DNA from: an uncultured Bacteroidales bacterium
GTDB lineage: Bacteria; Bacteroidota; Bacteroidia; Bacteroidales; Muribaculaceae
Reading direction: 5' to 3'
NCBI GenBank assembly: GCA_949123685.1
Contig: CASBHZ010000008.1
Span: forward strand, 1-62,493
DNA length: 62,493 nt
The notes beneath the pieces were generated by a model. The model searched no databases and was not told where the DNA came from. It worked only from the letters and a program-made list of their open reading frames with translations. This document shows positions 35,225 to 44,406 of this stretch, in pieces. Both the position numbers and the translations under genes were made by a program. The stretch's first letter is position 1, and each line of letters opens with the position of its first letter.

Positions 35225-36091
35225 TTAACAAGCTGGGTGTGCTGGAATCTGGGGATTTTCTCCATTAAAAGCTGAAAAATCAACAACCAATGTCCATCCA
35301 ATTGCGGAAACTTTATCATTCCAACCGATATTCTTTAGGTTTGTGTCAATATGGTCTGTCGAACTTCCTGTTGGTGATGCAATACAATAAATTACGGATC
35401 CAGAATAATTTGAGTCTTCAAAGCACGTAAGAACGGGGCGTATTCCTGATCCGCTGTATGTTTTTTGATGTGGAAGACCTACATTAGTATATTGAATTGT
35501 ATATGAAGAGTTAGGGCTCATTTTGTTAAACACTTTTATAGAAGATGTTTTGTCATTAAACCCTAAATCCTTTAATTTTGGAATACCTGTTGCCCACGAA
35601 GCCGTAGCATAAGAAATAAGTTTTGTATCCTTAAAATTCCTATCATCATACAGTTCTGCAACTGCAAGAATCGGAGAGGTATTATTGGGCACCATCATGT
35701 CAATTACTCCACTTCTTGTTGATTTACCTGTCATCTGTTCTGATTTATTTTCCAATTGAATAAAGTTATATTTATCCAGAAGGTTTTTCTCAGAGTAGAA
35801 ATATTCAACAAAACTTGTCCCTGATTCATTAGTGCTTACTACAGCTACAATATTGGGAATGTTAACAATTTTTGAACGATAAACCTCCTCATATTCTTCA
35901 TTCAAATATTTTACAGAATCACCAATAGTTATAACATCTGTCTCATAGATTTGATTTTCGAATTTAATTACTAAATGTGACAGAGATGCATCTGAACTAT
36001 TCGATTCATTAAACATTAAGTCTTCTTCCGAAGAACAGCTTTGCATAGCAATTAATATGCAAAAGCTAATTAATGCAAAAAATTTTTTCAT
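35225..36091 (-). CDS. Lipoprotein with two beta-gamma-crystallin-like repeats
   Basis: About 288 residues from the ATG at 36091 (lipobox MQSCSSEE near 13-20). The N-terminal half is unassigned. The C-terminal half has two Greek-key-like repeats, VAELYDDRNFKDTKLIS...GFNDKTSSIKVF and CFEDSNYSGSVIYCIA...GWNDKVSAIGW. The NDKTSS and NDKVSA turns match the Asn/Asp-Asn/Asp-x-x-Ser/Thr-Ser calcium motif of beta-gamma-crystallins, a fold shared with the I36 protease-inhibitor family. It is predicted to be surface-exposed. It lies between the small secreted protein and the small lipoprotein of module 2. Confidence 0.7.
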   Translation of the reverse strand: MKKFFALISFCILIAMQSCSSEEDLMFNESNSSDASLSHLVIKFENQIYETDVITIGDSVKYLNEEYEEVYRSKIVNIPNIVAVVSTNESGTSFVEYFYSEKNLLDKYNFIQLENKSEQMTGKSTRSGVIDMMVPNNTSPILAVAELYDDRNFKDTKLISYATASWATGIPKLKDLGFNDKTSSIKVFNKMSPNSSYTIQYTNVGLPHQKTYSGSGIRPVLTCFEDSNYSGSVIYCIASPTGSSTDHIDTNLKNIGWNDKVSAIGWTLVVDFSAFNGENPQIPAHPAC

Positions 36092-36193
36092 TAGGTTTTG
36101 TTTAAAATTTTTATTGATATTGAAATTTAATTGAATCATTTATAGTGTGATTTAATATTTTTAATTTTTGTTATGTAGTTAAAAATGGGTCAT

Positions 36194-36583
36194 TTAAAAA
36201 TTTAAAGTTGCCGTGTATTGTTGTTCGGTTCCATCCAAGGAATGAGTAATGACAAAGATGTCGTAAGATCCTGATAATGGCTCAAAATACATGGTGGGAT
36301 CTGAATAAGTAATTACGCCAGTTACGACTGAAGTTTCATTATCCTTGATATCAATTTCAGCAAAACTGATACTCTCCGGCAAATCAATCGTAACATGATC
36401 GCCCGCATACATACACGTGAGATGCCTACCAGGACAACGAGGACGGTTCGGATTAGAAGTGAATATTCTAATCAATTGCTGCTGACCTTCATTTTTATTA
36501 GAAGAAGGCTTGCTTCCAGCATATATCTGAAAGCACATCATGGTGATTAAGGCGGCTATAATAGCCATAATTTTTTGTTTCAT
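36194..36583 (-). CDS. Small secreted protein with Arg-Pro-Arg-Cys-Pro core (module 2)
   Basis: A 129-residue protein with a signal peptide (hydrophobic ~residues 5-22). The mature part carries NPNRPRCPGRHLTCMYAGD, then VTIDLPESISFAEIDI, PTMYFEPLSGSYDIFVITHS and a beta-rich end. It aligns along its length with the module 1 protein at 28179-28580. Two conserved cysteines eight residues apart could form a disulfide. A -7 box TAACTTTG lies upstream on the minus strand (36611-36604). Confidence 0.75.
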   Translation of the reverse strand: MKQKIMAIIAALITMMCFQIYAGSKPSSNKNEGQQQLIRIFTSNPNRPRCPGRHLTCMYAGDHVTIDLPESISFAEIDIKDNETSVVTGVITYSDPTMYFEPLSGSYDIFVITHSLDGTEQQYTATLNF

Positions 36584-37045
36584 TTTTCTTTAAAATTTTA
36601 ATGCAAAGTTAGCTTGAATAATCTATAACGTCTCACTTTTTATTGATTTTAATTACACTTTTAAATAATATAAATATCAAGTTATCAATATATTAGTACA
36701 CACATTTACATTAATTTCATTTTTATAAAAACTGTTACATTTGATTAATTTTTGAACCATTCTGTCACAGCATATATGATAAAGCGTATTATGTTTAATG
36801 TTCCAATTCAAGACAAAATGAAAATCCCCGGTTATCACTCTTTCCAAACCAATCATGTTTTATTTATACTCTAACCACTCACGACAACCTCGCAACAATC
36901 ACTTTTATATTTACATCTTTAATGTGGTTGTTACGTGGTTGTGAATGGTTGGAGCTTTCTATGTGTGTTGGCTTGACGCATAAAGAAATCGGAATTTATA
37001 TTTAAAATCAATAAAAAACCGAACAATTGATTATACAATAATCAA
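36584..37045. other. 460-bp gap with element copy 2
   Basis: No gene seen. It contains the 36583-gene promoter region, an AT-rich stretch, and copy 2 of the GTGGTTG palindromic element. Confidence 0.6.
36790..37005 (+). repeat. GTGGTTG palindromic element, copy 2
   Basis: Core palindrome 36869-36954, with a shorter loop than copy 1 but the same three half-sites per arm and shared flanks. It lies just beyond the 3' end of the module 2 regulator, in plus orientation. Confidence 0.75.
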
Positions 37046-38773
37046 TCATTTGAATTTAATATTAGGCTTATATAGATTTTGAGGCTTGCCCACATCACCT
37101 GTCATAGCCTTTTTTAATCCATCCGGATAAAGAAAGGCTATGTATTTATTTTTATTCGCAGATGATGAGTTGATGATTCTTATTTTTAATCTATCTCTTC
37201 TTGAGTAAATTGATCTTATTTCAGTATTAAATATAAGAGCGATAGTAGTATTTTCAAAACCAAGTATGGAATATAAAAACAACCGATAATCAATCTCTTT
37301 TAGATCATTAAAATCAGATTTAAAAGAATCATATATATTATCATAATGATGATTCACCAATCTTTCCAATTCCTGTATCAATTCATTATTTACTGACAAA
37401 GAATCTATGAAGTTCATCATCATTTTTGCGATTTGCTTTTTCCCTTTTTCTTCATTCTCAGTTTCATATAATGCCTGACACATCTCATTTAAGCCTACAA
37501 ATTGGGACGCAAGAAGGGACTGAACCGATTTTGCAAGTTTAGAATTATTTTGGTCTGTTGAATGAATTTTATTGTTTAGATCTTTTGCAGCGGCATTTAG
37601 ATCTCTAATTTTTATCTTCTGCTTTTGGAATTTATTTAGTATAATAAGGATTATAATGCAGAATATTAAGATAATGACTGTAATTATAAATATAACCTGC
37701 AATTTGGTCTTGGCTTTAATCAATTTTGCTAATTCCTGTTCTGTTTCATGATAATTCAGAAGCGCAACAGAGAGTTTAGAATCCAAATGTTTTTTAAAAT
37801 CATCATCAGATTTGTCAAATAGATTTTTAAGCAATGAATATGCCTCATTTTCATTATTTAATTCTTCACTCAATTCATATCTTACATAATGAGAAAGCAA
37901 ATTCTCATCTTCTCCGATTGAATCTATAAGTTGTTTCCCTTTGTTTATCTCACCCTTCCTGAGATAGGCAAGAGCAAGATATGCCATATTCTCTGTATTC
38001 TTTCCTGACGGAATGACATTATCTTTTAAGACATTTATTGCTTGTTTAAAATTATCTTCCCGGATATAAGCATTTCCCAATAATAAATTAATTTCATAGT
38101 TCAACCAATTATCATTATCTCTATGTATCTTATTGACAGTCATAATACAGGAATCGCTAAAATCTACGTTATTATATGCCGTAGCTAAATCCAATAACGC
38201 ATAATCAATGTAACGTCTTTTTCCAGTCTTTTCCAAACAAGCTAAAGCAATTTTTGAAAAAGCGAGTGATTCATAACCATCATAATTCTTTATAAATATG
38301 TCTGCTATTTTGGATGCAGCCATTCCTTGCCAGTAATAGTCTTTGGTCTCTTCTCCAAGGTCGTAAGCTTTAAGGAGCGATTTTATTGCATTATCATAAT
38401 TGCCTGCATTTATATTGACGAGACCATGATAATACTCACTTTTCATCAGATGATATTTATCTGATGAGTCTTCATAATAGTTTTTAGCGATGGAAATCAA
38501 GGAATCGTTGGTGACATCAACTAAAGTTTTGTCTAAAGCCTGCGACTTTATCAAAGCGTATAACGCTTTTGATTCATTATCCTTATATTCTTCCGGGTTT
38601 ATCGAATCAAGCAAGGTCAACACTTTTTCAGGAACGGAATCATTTAATCCCTCTATTGATAGAAGATATTTCGTATCTGTAGATTGAGATTGGCAAGAAG
38701 ACAGGATTAATGCACTAAATCCCAATATTAACATTATATGAATTACATGCTTTAATGATTCAGAATATGACAT
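37046..38773 (-). CDS. Membrane TPR sensor-regulator with C-terminal HTH-like domain (module 2)
   Basis: About 575 residues from the ATG at 38773 (38785 is an alternative). The longer open frame to 38902 runs through the promoter and into a repeat, so it is not used. The signal ends in lipobox-like LSSC near 26-29. TPR-like repeats, one span (VIFIITVIILIFCIIILIIL), a coiled coil and an HTH-like end (LGFENTTIALIFNTEIRSIY, SRRDRLKIRI) follow the module 1 regulator closely, including the shared NLYKPNIK tail. A -7 box TATCTTTG is at 38811-38804. The gene is bracketed by inverted copies of the GTGGTTG element. Confidence 0.82.
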   Translation of the reverse strand: MSYSESLKHVIHIMLILGFSALILSSCQSQSTDTKYLLSIEGLNDSVPEKVLTLLDSINPEEYKDNESKALYALIKSQALDKTLVDVTNDSLISIAKNYYEDSSDKYHLMKSEYYHGLVNINAGNYDNAIKSLLKAYDLGEETKDYYWQGMAASKIADIFIKNYDGYESLAFSKIALACLEKTGKRRYIDYALLDLATAYNNVDFSDSCIMTVNKIHRDNDNWLNYEINLLLGNAYIREDNFKQAINVLKDNVIPSGKNTENMAYLALAYLRKGEINKGKQLIDSIGEDENLLSHYVRYELSEELNNENEAYSLLKNLFDKSDDDFKKHLDSKLSVALLNYHETEQELAKLIKAKTKLQVIFIITVIILIFCIIILIILNKFQKQKIKIRDLNAAAKDLNNKIHSTDQNNSKLAKSVQSLLASQFVGLNEMCQALYETENEEKGKKQIAKMMMNFIDSLSVNNELIQELERLVNHHYDNIYDSFKSDFNDLKEIDYRLFLYSILGFENTTIALIFNTEIRSIYSRRDRLKIRIINSSSANKNKYIAFLYPDGLKKAMTGDVGKPQNLYKPNIKFK

Positions 38774-38829
38774 AAGAATGCCCATTATTTGCGTTGTTTT
38801 GCGCAAAGATACGCAAAAATGATGACATA

Positions 38830-39025
38830 GACGCATAGATTCTGATTTTGCTGCCAACTTCAAGCCAACCGGCTTATAAAAACTCCAACCACCCACAACC
38901 ATGTAACAACCATATTAAGATGCAAAACCGTTTGAGTGTATATCTAAAAGTGGTTGTTACGCGGTTGTGAATGGTTGGAGAATAGGGTTGGTTTGGATAG
39001 AGAGGTGAACGGGGATTCAAGAGCG
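38830..39025 (-). repeat. GTGGTTG palindromic element, copy 3 (inverted)
   Basis: Core palindrome 38883-38980. Its loop (CTTTTAGATATACACTCAAA on the minus strand) nearly equals that of copy 1. It is opposite in orientation to copy 2, so copies 2 and 3 form an inverted pair around regulator 2. Confidence 0.8.
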
Positions 39026-39039
39026 GAATCCGATGGAAA

Positions 39040-39136
39040 AGAATATAAAAATAAAAGGGTGATAACCTCAGCGGTCGCACCCTTTATAAGTTTCTACAGG
39101 TAAAAAATCTTAAGGTAAAAAAAGATTGTTTTAGGT
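39040..39136 (-). ncRNA. Candidate small RNA of about 90-95 nt
   Basis: A consensus promoter (39142-39173, minus) is followed about 50 bases later by an intrinsic terminator: AAAGGGTG (39085-39078), a 16-base loop, CACCCTTT (39061-39054), then a U-rich tail. No credible ORF lies in between. It sits between lpxH and the repeat flanking regulator 2. Confidence 0.65.
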
Positions 39137-39141
39137 CACTG

Positions 39142-39173
39142 CAAAGTTAGCCATTTTATATTCTTCCACCAAA
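39142..39173 (-). promoter_or_regulatory. Promoter of the candidate small RNA
   Basis: On the minus strand TTTG (39173-39170), 20 bases, TAACTTTG (39149-39142): a full consensus match, with no coding gene directly downstream. Confidence 0.8.
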
Positions 39174-39264
39174 GATTTTTTAGCAAAATGTTACAAACGT
39201 GTTGTAGAACATATAATTTTTGGAATATTTGCCTAATTTGTATTAAAAATCCTATGAACTTTTT

Positions 39265-40005
39265 TTACAAACGAAATTTCTTTAATACAAATCTATTTCC
39301 ATCCCACATGCCATAACTGAATTTGGAAATCCATTCTCCCAATACCACAATATCACAATTGCCGGATATCGGGAACTCTTCAAGCAAATGAAGATGCCCG
39401 AAAACGAAGTAGTTTATCTCCGGATGATCTTTCAGATACTCCTTGCTGAACGAGGTTATATTGTTCATCATCCGCTCGGCATCGCTCTGTGAAGGTCCCT
39501 CAACCTTTCGGCTATGACGACTCCAATTGTAAGCAAAAGGAACAGTCCAGCGTGGATGAATGGCTGAAAATGCTTTCTGGCACATCTTGTTGCGAAACAA
39601 TTTGCGCAACACTTTGAAGGCAGGTTTGAGTTTGCCGATACCGTCGCCATGCGTCATGAAGAAATATTTGCCATCGATATTCTCTACAAGAGAGCCATCC
39701 ACAACCTCAACTCCCAATTCCTTAGGAAGGTAATCATAAATCCATATATCATGATTACCTATGAACCATACTACCCTTACTCCCCTGTCTACCAATTCGG
39801 CAAGCTTACCGAAAAAGCGCACAAAACCCCTCGGCACTACATATCTGTATTCATACCAATAATCAAGGATGTCGCCAAGAAGATAAATAACTTCGGCGTC
39901 ATCCTTGATTGTGTCAAGGAAAGAGACAACTCTCTTTTCGGCTGCACGGGAATCCTGAAAATATGGAGCTCCAAGATGGAGATCACTCAGAAAATATGCT
40001 TTCAT
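39265..40005 (-). CDS. lpxH: UDP-2,3-diacylglucosamine diphosphatase
   Basis: A 246-residue metallophosphoesterase. Metal-site motifs are in order: FLSDLHLG (~5-12), LLGDILDYW (~42-50), FIGNHDIW (~80-87), THGDGIG (~119-125) and FGHLHL (~203-208). This set with Tyr/Trp-rich surroundings matches LpxH, which cuts UDP-diacylglucosamine to lipid X in lipid A synthesis. The ATG overlaps the stop of the SufT-like gene by four bases. A related calcineurin-fold phosphatase cannot be excluded. Confidence 0.88.
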   Translation of the reverse strand: MKAYFLSDLHLGAPYFQDSRAAEKRVVSFLDTIKDDAEVIYLLGDILDYWYEYRYVVPRGFVRFFGKLAELVDRGVRVVWFIGNHDIWIYDYLPKELGVEVVDGSLVENIDGKYFFMTHGDGIGKLKPAFKVLRKLFRNKMCQKAFSAIHPRWTVPFAYNWSRHSRKVEGPSQSDAERMMNNITSFSKEYLKDHPEINYFVFGHLHLLEEFPISGNCDIVVLGEWISKFSYGMWDGNRFVLKKFRL

Positions 40006-40367
40006 AAAAATCCGAGTTCAAGCTTTGCCTCCTCGGTCATCATGTCGTTATTCCATTCCGGTTCAAAAACCAAACGCAAATCAACCTTCTCAGGTCCTTC
40101 TATACTCACTAACTTCTGGCGGACATCCTCCATAATGAAATCCGCTGCCGGACAGGAAGGAGCCGTTAGCGTCATGTCAACATGAAGAGTCTTGTCGGTT
40201 GGATCATATTCAATCCGATAAATAAGACCAAGATCATACACGTTAACAGGAATCTCGGGATCGTAAACTGTCTTGAGCAATTCAACAGCCCTCTCTGTGA
40301 TGCGCAATTCTTCGTCTGTCTGCACATGGGGAGCTACATTCAGATTCTCTTTCTCTTCATTTTCCAT
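40002..40367 (-). CDS. SufT/MIP18-type Fe-S assembly factor (DUF59)
   Basis: A 121-residue protein with the DUF59 core: VYDPEIPVNVYDLGLIY (~residues 36-52), a VDMTLTAPSCPAAD segment with the conserved Cys, and a C-terminal VFEPEWNNDMMTEEAK. Family members aid Fe-S cluster delivery. It is coupled to lpxH and preceded by two barrel genes on the same strand. Confidence 0.88.
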   Translation of the reverse strand: MENEEKENLNVAPHVQTDEELRITERAVELLKTVYDPEIPVNVYDLGLIYRIEYDPTDKTLHVDMTLTAPSCPAADFIMEDVRQKLVSIEGPEKVDLRLVFEPEWNNDMMTEEAKLELGFL

Positions 40368-40393
40368 ATTATTCTTGATAATTTGGAATGTGC

Positions 40394-41002
40394 TTAAAAA
40401 AGAACAGCAACATTAACCTGCCAGCCACGGGCACGGGCACTGAAATTGTCAAGTTTCAGCGTGCGGCAATCATATGATATACCCCAATAATAACCGGCGG
40501 AAAGCTGATAACGTTCAAAAAATTCACCTCCGATGCCGCATTGAAGTCCGAATGAACCTGCAGGATGCTCTATTATCGGAAGATCAGAGGTTGAAAGATT
40601 GAAATTAAACACCGGTCCTCCATATACGAACGGAGCCGCATAATGCTCGAACCCGTTCATACGAGTCCATTTGAACCGGAGGTTCAAAGGAATCTGGAGA
40701 GTATGAAACCACAGATTCTCTTTCCCATAACCCTCTGAACTCCATATATATTGCTGTCCAAAATTCACATTGGAGCCATGCATGCTATATTTAATAGCCA
40801 TATCTACACCAAAACCGATACCCGGAATCATCACTTCTCCCATAATACCGACATTCGGACCGACAAGAAGCTTATTTTCAACAAGATCCTGTTTCCAATA
40901 TAACTCGGAAATATTTATACCGGCTGTTGGTCCCCAACGAAATTCTGCGGATGCACCCAAAGTAACAAGCGCCAACAGCAGAGTAATCAAGAATTTTCTC
41001 AT
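40394..41002 (-). CDS. Porin-family outer-membrane beta-barrel protein
   Basis: About 202 residues from the ATG at 41002. The signal peptide ends Gly-Ala-Ser-Ala. The mature start EFRWGPTAGINISEL and alternating aromatic/Gly strands fit the PorT-like small barrel group, with a terminal Phe. It lies two bases after its paralogue, so the two form a tandem duplication. Function unknown. Confidence 0.85.
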   Translation of the reverse strand: MRKFLITLLLALVTLGASAEFRWGPTAGINISELYWKQDLVENKLLVGPNVGIMGEVMIPGIGFGVDMAIKYSMHGSNVNFGQQYIWSSEGYGKENLWFHTLQIPLNLRFKWTRMNGFEHYAAPFVYGGPVFNFNLSTSDLPIIEHPAGSFGLQCGIGGEFFERYQLSAGYYWGISYDCRTLKLDNFSARARGWQVNVAVLF

Positions 41003-41004
41003 CT

Positions 41005-41622
41005 TTAAAACAGATATGCAGCGGTAATAGTCCAATAGTTATTTTTAACCTTAATATTACCGATGTTCAGATTATCGTCAATAACAGGGATCCTTTTAGC
41101 CACGTTGTTCATACCGAATGTATATCCTCCGCTAACCTGAAGATGCTTGAAAAGCTCAACACCTACACCTATATTCCAACCCATCTGCACGGTTTTGGTC
41201 TGAAGATCCTTGAACGTGCTCTTGTCAAGTTTGAGTGCCATTGTCGGACCGGTGTACAACATAGGGCTGAGGAACGAAGAAACTACAGGTAGTTTGAATT
41301 TATATTTAAGATTCAATGGAATCTCAAGGAAGTTTTTGCCTACCGTCCCTTCTGCCGGTCCTTCATTTATCTCATTATTCATATGAGTATACATCACGGA
41401 AAGATCGAATCCGAGACCAAGAACAGGGGCAATAAACTCAGTCATGACACCTGCCGTGAAGCCACACTGGTTGTCGGAAGATATGTTTTTCTCTATTTCA
41501 GTAAGATGCAGCTTATTGATATTGAGACCGGCTTTTACACCAAACCTAAATTCTGCATTTGCCTGACCGCACGCAAAAATCGCCAACATGGCGACTATAA
41601 TCAGATGTTTAACATTTTTCAT
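41005..41622 (-). CDS. Porin-family outer-membrane beta-barrel protein
   Basis: A 205-residue paralogue of the next gene: signal peptide ending Ala-Asn-Ala, mature start EFRFGVKAGLNINKLHL, PLNLKYKF strand and a terminal Phe. Both copies probably come from one transcript starting in the AT-rich ~300-bp region before priA, where I see no other gene. Confidence 0.85.
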   Translation of the reverse strand: MKNVKHLIIVAMLAIFACGQANAEFRFGVKAGLNINKLHLTEIEKNISSDNQCGFTAGVMTEFIAPVLGLGFDLSVMYTHMNNEINEGPAEGTVGKNFLEIPLNLKYKFKLPVVSSFLSPMLYTGPTMALKLDKSTFKDLQTKTVQMGWNIGVGVELFKHLQVSGGYTFGMNNVAKRIPVIDDNLNIGNIKVKNNYWTITAAYLF

Positions 41623-41895
41623 AAGTGAAATTTATTTATTAAGTAAGTAATAAAAATTAACTGATATATGTAAGTAATGAAATCTTGCACTATAAAAACT
41701 TGTTCTTTTTGGCTGTTTTTACCTTGTAATTCAGTCGCATATGCCTATATGATCCTTCATTACGCGGCTAAAACATCTCTAAAATAACAGCGTTTTATAT
41801 GTGCATTAATTTTTTATTACTTACTTATTAGCGTGCAAATTTAACAAAATAATCTCACAATAAGTTGTGTTTTAACATGAATTTGCAAAAAAACG

Positions 41896-41926
41896 TTTCT
41901 GTTAAGTGGGTATTATATTAACTTTG
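41896..41926 (+). promoter_or_regulatory. priA promoter very close to the start codon
   Basis: TTTC (41896-41899), 19 bases, TAACTTTG (41919-41926). Only four bases separate the -7 box from the priA ATG at 41931, so the message may be leaderless. Confidence 0.65.
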
Positions 41927-41930
41927 CATT

Positions 41931-44396
41931 ATGTTTGCTGAAATAATATTGCCCCTCCCCCTCTATTCCACGTTTACCTACGCTATTCCGGAAGAGATGG
42001 AGCGTGATCTTCAAAAGGGATCGCGTGTGCTCGTGCAATTCGGCAAAAAGAAATATTACACCGGCATCGTGGAGCATATCCATTCCCTGGCACCCGAGGG
42101 ATATGACGTGAAGGAGATCATGGCGCTCCTTGACCCGGCTCCAATAGTGAGGTATCCTCAATTAAAGCTATGGCACTGGATTGCCGAGTATTATCTTTGC
42201 TCGCCGGGCGAGGTATACAAAGCTGCCGTCCCGACAGGACTCAAACCGGAAAGCGAAACGTATATAAGTCTCAACAATGATTTTGAGATGCCGGAAGGAT
42301 TCAAGCTCACCGAAAACCAAGCCATGATCATCCAGACACTTCAAGAAAAGAAACGTCTGAAAATATCTGAAATCGAATCCTCAACCGGAATAAAGAATAC
42401 GGCAAGGGTTGTCAACGGATTGATGGAAAACGGCATTGTCGAGATTGACGAACGGATAGTTGAGAAATACCGTCCGAAAAAAATGACATTCGTAGAGCTG
42501 ACCATTGCCCGGAACGATAATGACCGCCTCCACGATTTTTTTGACCTGACATCCCGCTCCCGCCAGCAGGAAAAGGCTCTTATCGCTTATCTTGACCTTT
42601 CGGGATGGATGCGACACAAAGAAACATTGCAAGATGTCACAAGAGACAAACTGCTCGAAGTTTCCGGGGTTTCTCCTGCAGTGCTGAGAGGGTTGACAGA
42701 CAAAGGTATCTTAAGGACCGTAAAAAAGACCTTAAGCCGCTTTAATTTGACACCATCATCCCACAAGCCCACCCTTTCCCCTCTTTCGGATATCCAGGCA
42801 AAGGCTCTCGAAAAGCTCAAAGAGTCTTTCAGGGATCATCGGGTATCACTCCTGCATGGCGTGACAGGATCCGGAAAAACGGAGATTTATACACACCTGA
42901 TTTCATCGGCACTCTCCACCGGCAACCAGGTGCTGTATCTCGTTCCGGAAATCTCCTTGACCACTCAATTGACTGACCGTCTCAGAAAAGTATTCGGAAA
43001 CACATTGCTGATATATCACTCCAAATTTTCGGATAATGAGCGGGTAGACGTATGGAAACGCCTTCTGACTTCCACGGAACCGCTCATCATTTTGGGTGTA
43101 CGCTCTTCCGTATTCCTTCCGTTCGCCAGATTAGGGCTGGTCATAGTTGACGAAGAGCATGAAGCTTCATTCAAACAGTATGACCCGGCACCAAGATATA
43201 ATGCACGCGACGCAGCCATAATGCTTGCCTCCATGCATGGCGCGAACACCCTGTTGGGCTCTGCGACACCTTCCGTAGAGACTTATTTCAAAGCCAATCA
43301 AGGGAAGTACGGATTAGTCAGACTTACGGAGCGGTTCGAAGGTTCCAGACTGCCGGATGTGGAAATTATCGACATGCGTGCGCAAAGGAAAAAGAAACTT
43401 AATAAAGGCATATTGTCTCAACCTCTACGGCTTGCCACAAAAGAGGCTCTGAGCGAGGGCGCACAGGCAATAATGTTTCAAAACAGGCGGGGATTCGCCC
43501 CGGTGGTGGTATGCCAACAATGTGGCTGGACTCCCAAATGTCACAACTGCGACGTGTCGTTGGTCTATCATAAAAATTCAGGACTGCTAAAATGTCACTA
43601 CTGCGGATATTGTCAGCCGATACCTAAGTTATGTCCGGCATGCGGACAAAACTCTATTGAAGTATATGGATACGGAACGGAGCGCATCGCGGAAGAGATG
43701 CACCGGGAGTTTTCCGGTTACCGGGTGGCACGCATGGATCTTGACACAACCCGCAATAAAGACGCATACCAAGAGATAATAGAGGAATTTGCGAATCATG
43801 AAACCGATATACTTGTCGGGACACAGATGGTTTCCAAAGGGCTCGACTTTGAAAAAGTGAAAGTGGTGGGCGTAATAAACGCCGACACCCTGCTGAACTT
43901 CCCCGATTTCAGGAGCAGTGAAAGGGCATTCAATATGCTCGAGCAGGTTGCCGGAAGGGCGGGACGCCGCCAGGATATAGGTAAAGTGTTCATCCAGACC
44001 TCACAACCGGAAGCACAAGTGCTGACGCATGTTCGTGCCCACGATTATATCTCATACTATAATGAAGAGCTGGAGGAACGTCGCAAATACGCATATCCTC
44101 CATTCACCAGAATAATCAACATATACCTCAAAAATAAAGACGCTTCATCTGCCGACATGGGAGCCGTCATACTGACAAAGTCTTTACGGGAAATATTCGG
44201 AGACCGTGTCCTCGGTCCTGAGAAACCGTTTGTAAGCCGGGTAGCCCTGTGGTATATCCAATCGATAATGCTAAAAATAGAGGCAGGCGCTTCAATGAAA
44301 AAAGTAAAAGACATTTTACGCTCCGTTCACGCAAGAATAGCGAATCTACCGCAAATAAAATCATCGGTTATATACTACGATGTAGATCCCGTTTGA
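41931..44396 (+). CDS. priA: Primosomal protein N' (replication restart helicase)
   Basis: An 821-residue helicase. The N-terminal DNA 3'-end-binding domain starts normally (FAEIILPLPLYSTFTYAIPE). Walker A is HGVTGSGKTEIY (~residues 309-320), the DExH box is VDEEHEASFKQ (~405-415), and the Zn region has the paired cysteines of CQQCGW, CHNCD, CHYCGYC and CPACG (~520-580). It reloads the replication machinery at repaired or stalled forks. Monocistronic by context. Confidence 0.97.
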   Translation: MFAEIILPLPLYSTFTYAIPEEMERDLQKGSRVLVQFGKKKYYTGIVEHIHSLAPEGYDVKEIMALLDPAPIVRYPQLKLWHWIAEYYLCSPGEVYKAAVPTGLKPESETYISLNNDFEMPEGFKLTENQAMIIQTLQEKKRLKISEIESSTGIKNTARVVNGLMENGIVEIDERIVEKYRPKKMTFVELTIARNDNDRLHDFFDLTSRSRQQEKALIAYLDLSGWMRHKETLQDVTRDKLLEVSGVSPAVLRGLTDKGILRTVKKTLSRFNLTPSSHKPTLSPLSDIQAKALEKLKESFRDHRVSLLHGVTGSGKTEIYTHLISSALSTGNQVLYLVPEISLTTQLTDRLRKVFGNTLLIYHSKFSDNERVDVWKRLLTSTEPLIILGVRSSVFLPFARLGLVIVDEEHEASFKQYDPAPRYNARDAAIMLASMHGANTLLGSATPSVETYFKANQGKYGLVRLTERFEGSRLPDVEIIDMRAQRKKKLNKGILSQPLRLATKEALSEGAQAIMFQNRRGFAPVVVCQQCGWTPKCHNCDVSLVYHKNSGLLKCHYCGYCQPIPKLCPACGQNSIEVYGYGTERIAEEMHREFSGYRVARMDLDTTRNKDAYQEIIEEFANHETDILVGTQMVSKGLDFEKVKVVGVINADTLLNFPDFRSSERAFNMLEQVAGRAGRRQDIGKVFIQTSQPEAQVLTHVRAHDYISYYNEELEERRKYAYPPFTRIINIYLKNKDASSADMGAVILTKSLREIFGDRVLGPEKPFVSRVALWYIQSIMLKIEAGASMKKVKDILRSVHARIANLPQIKSSVIYYDVDPV

Positions 44397-44406
44397 TATT
44401 TTTTGC

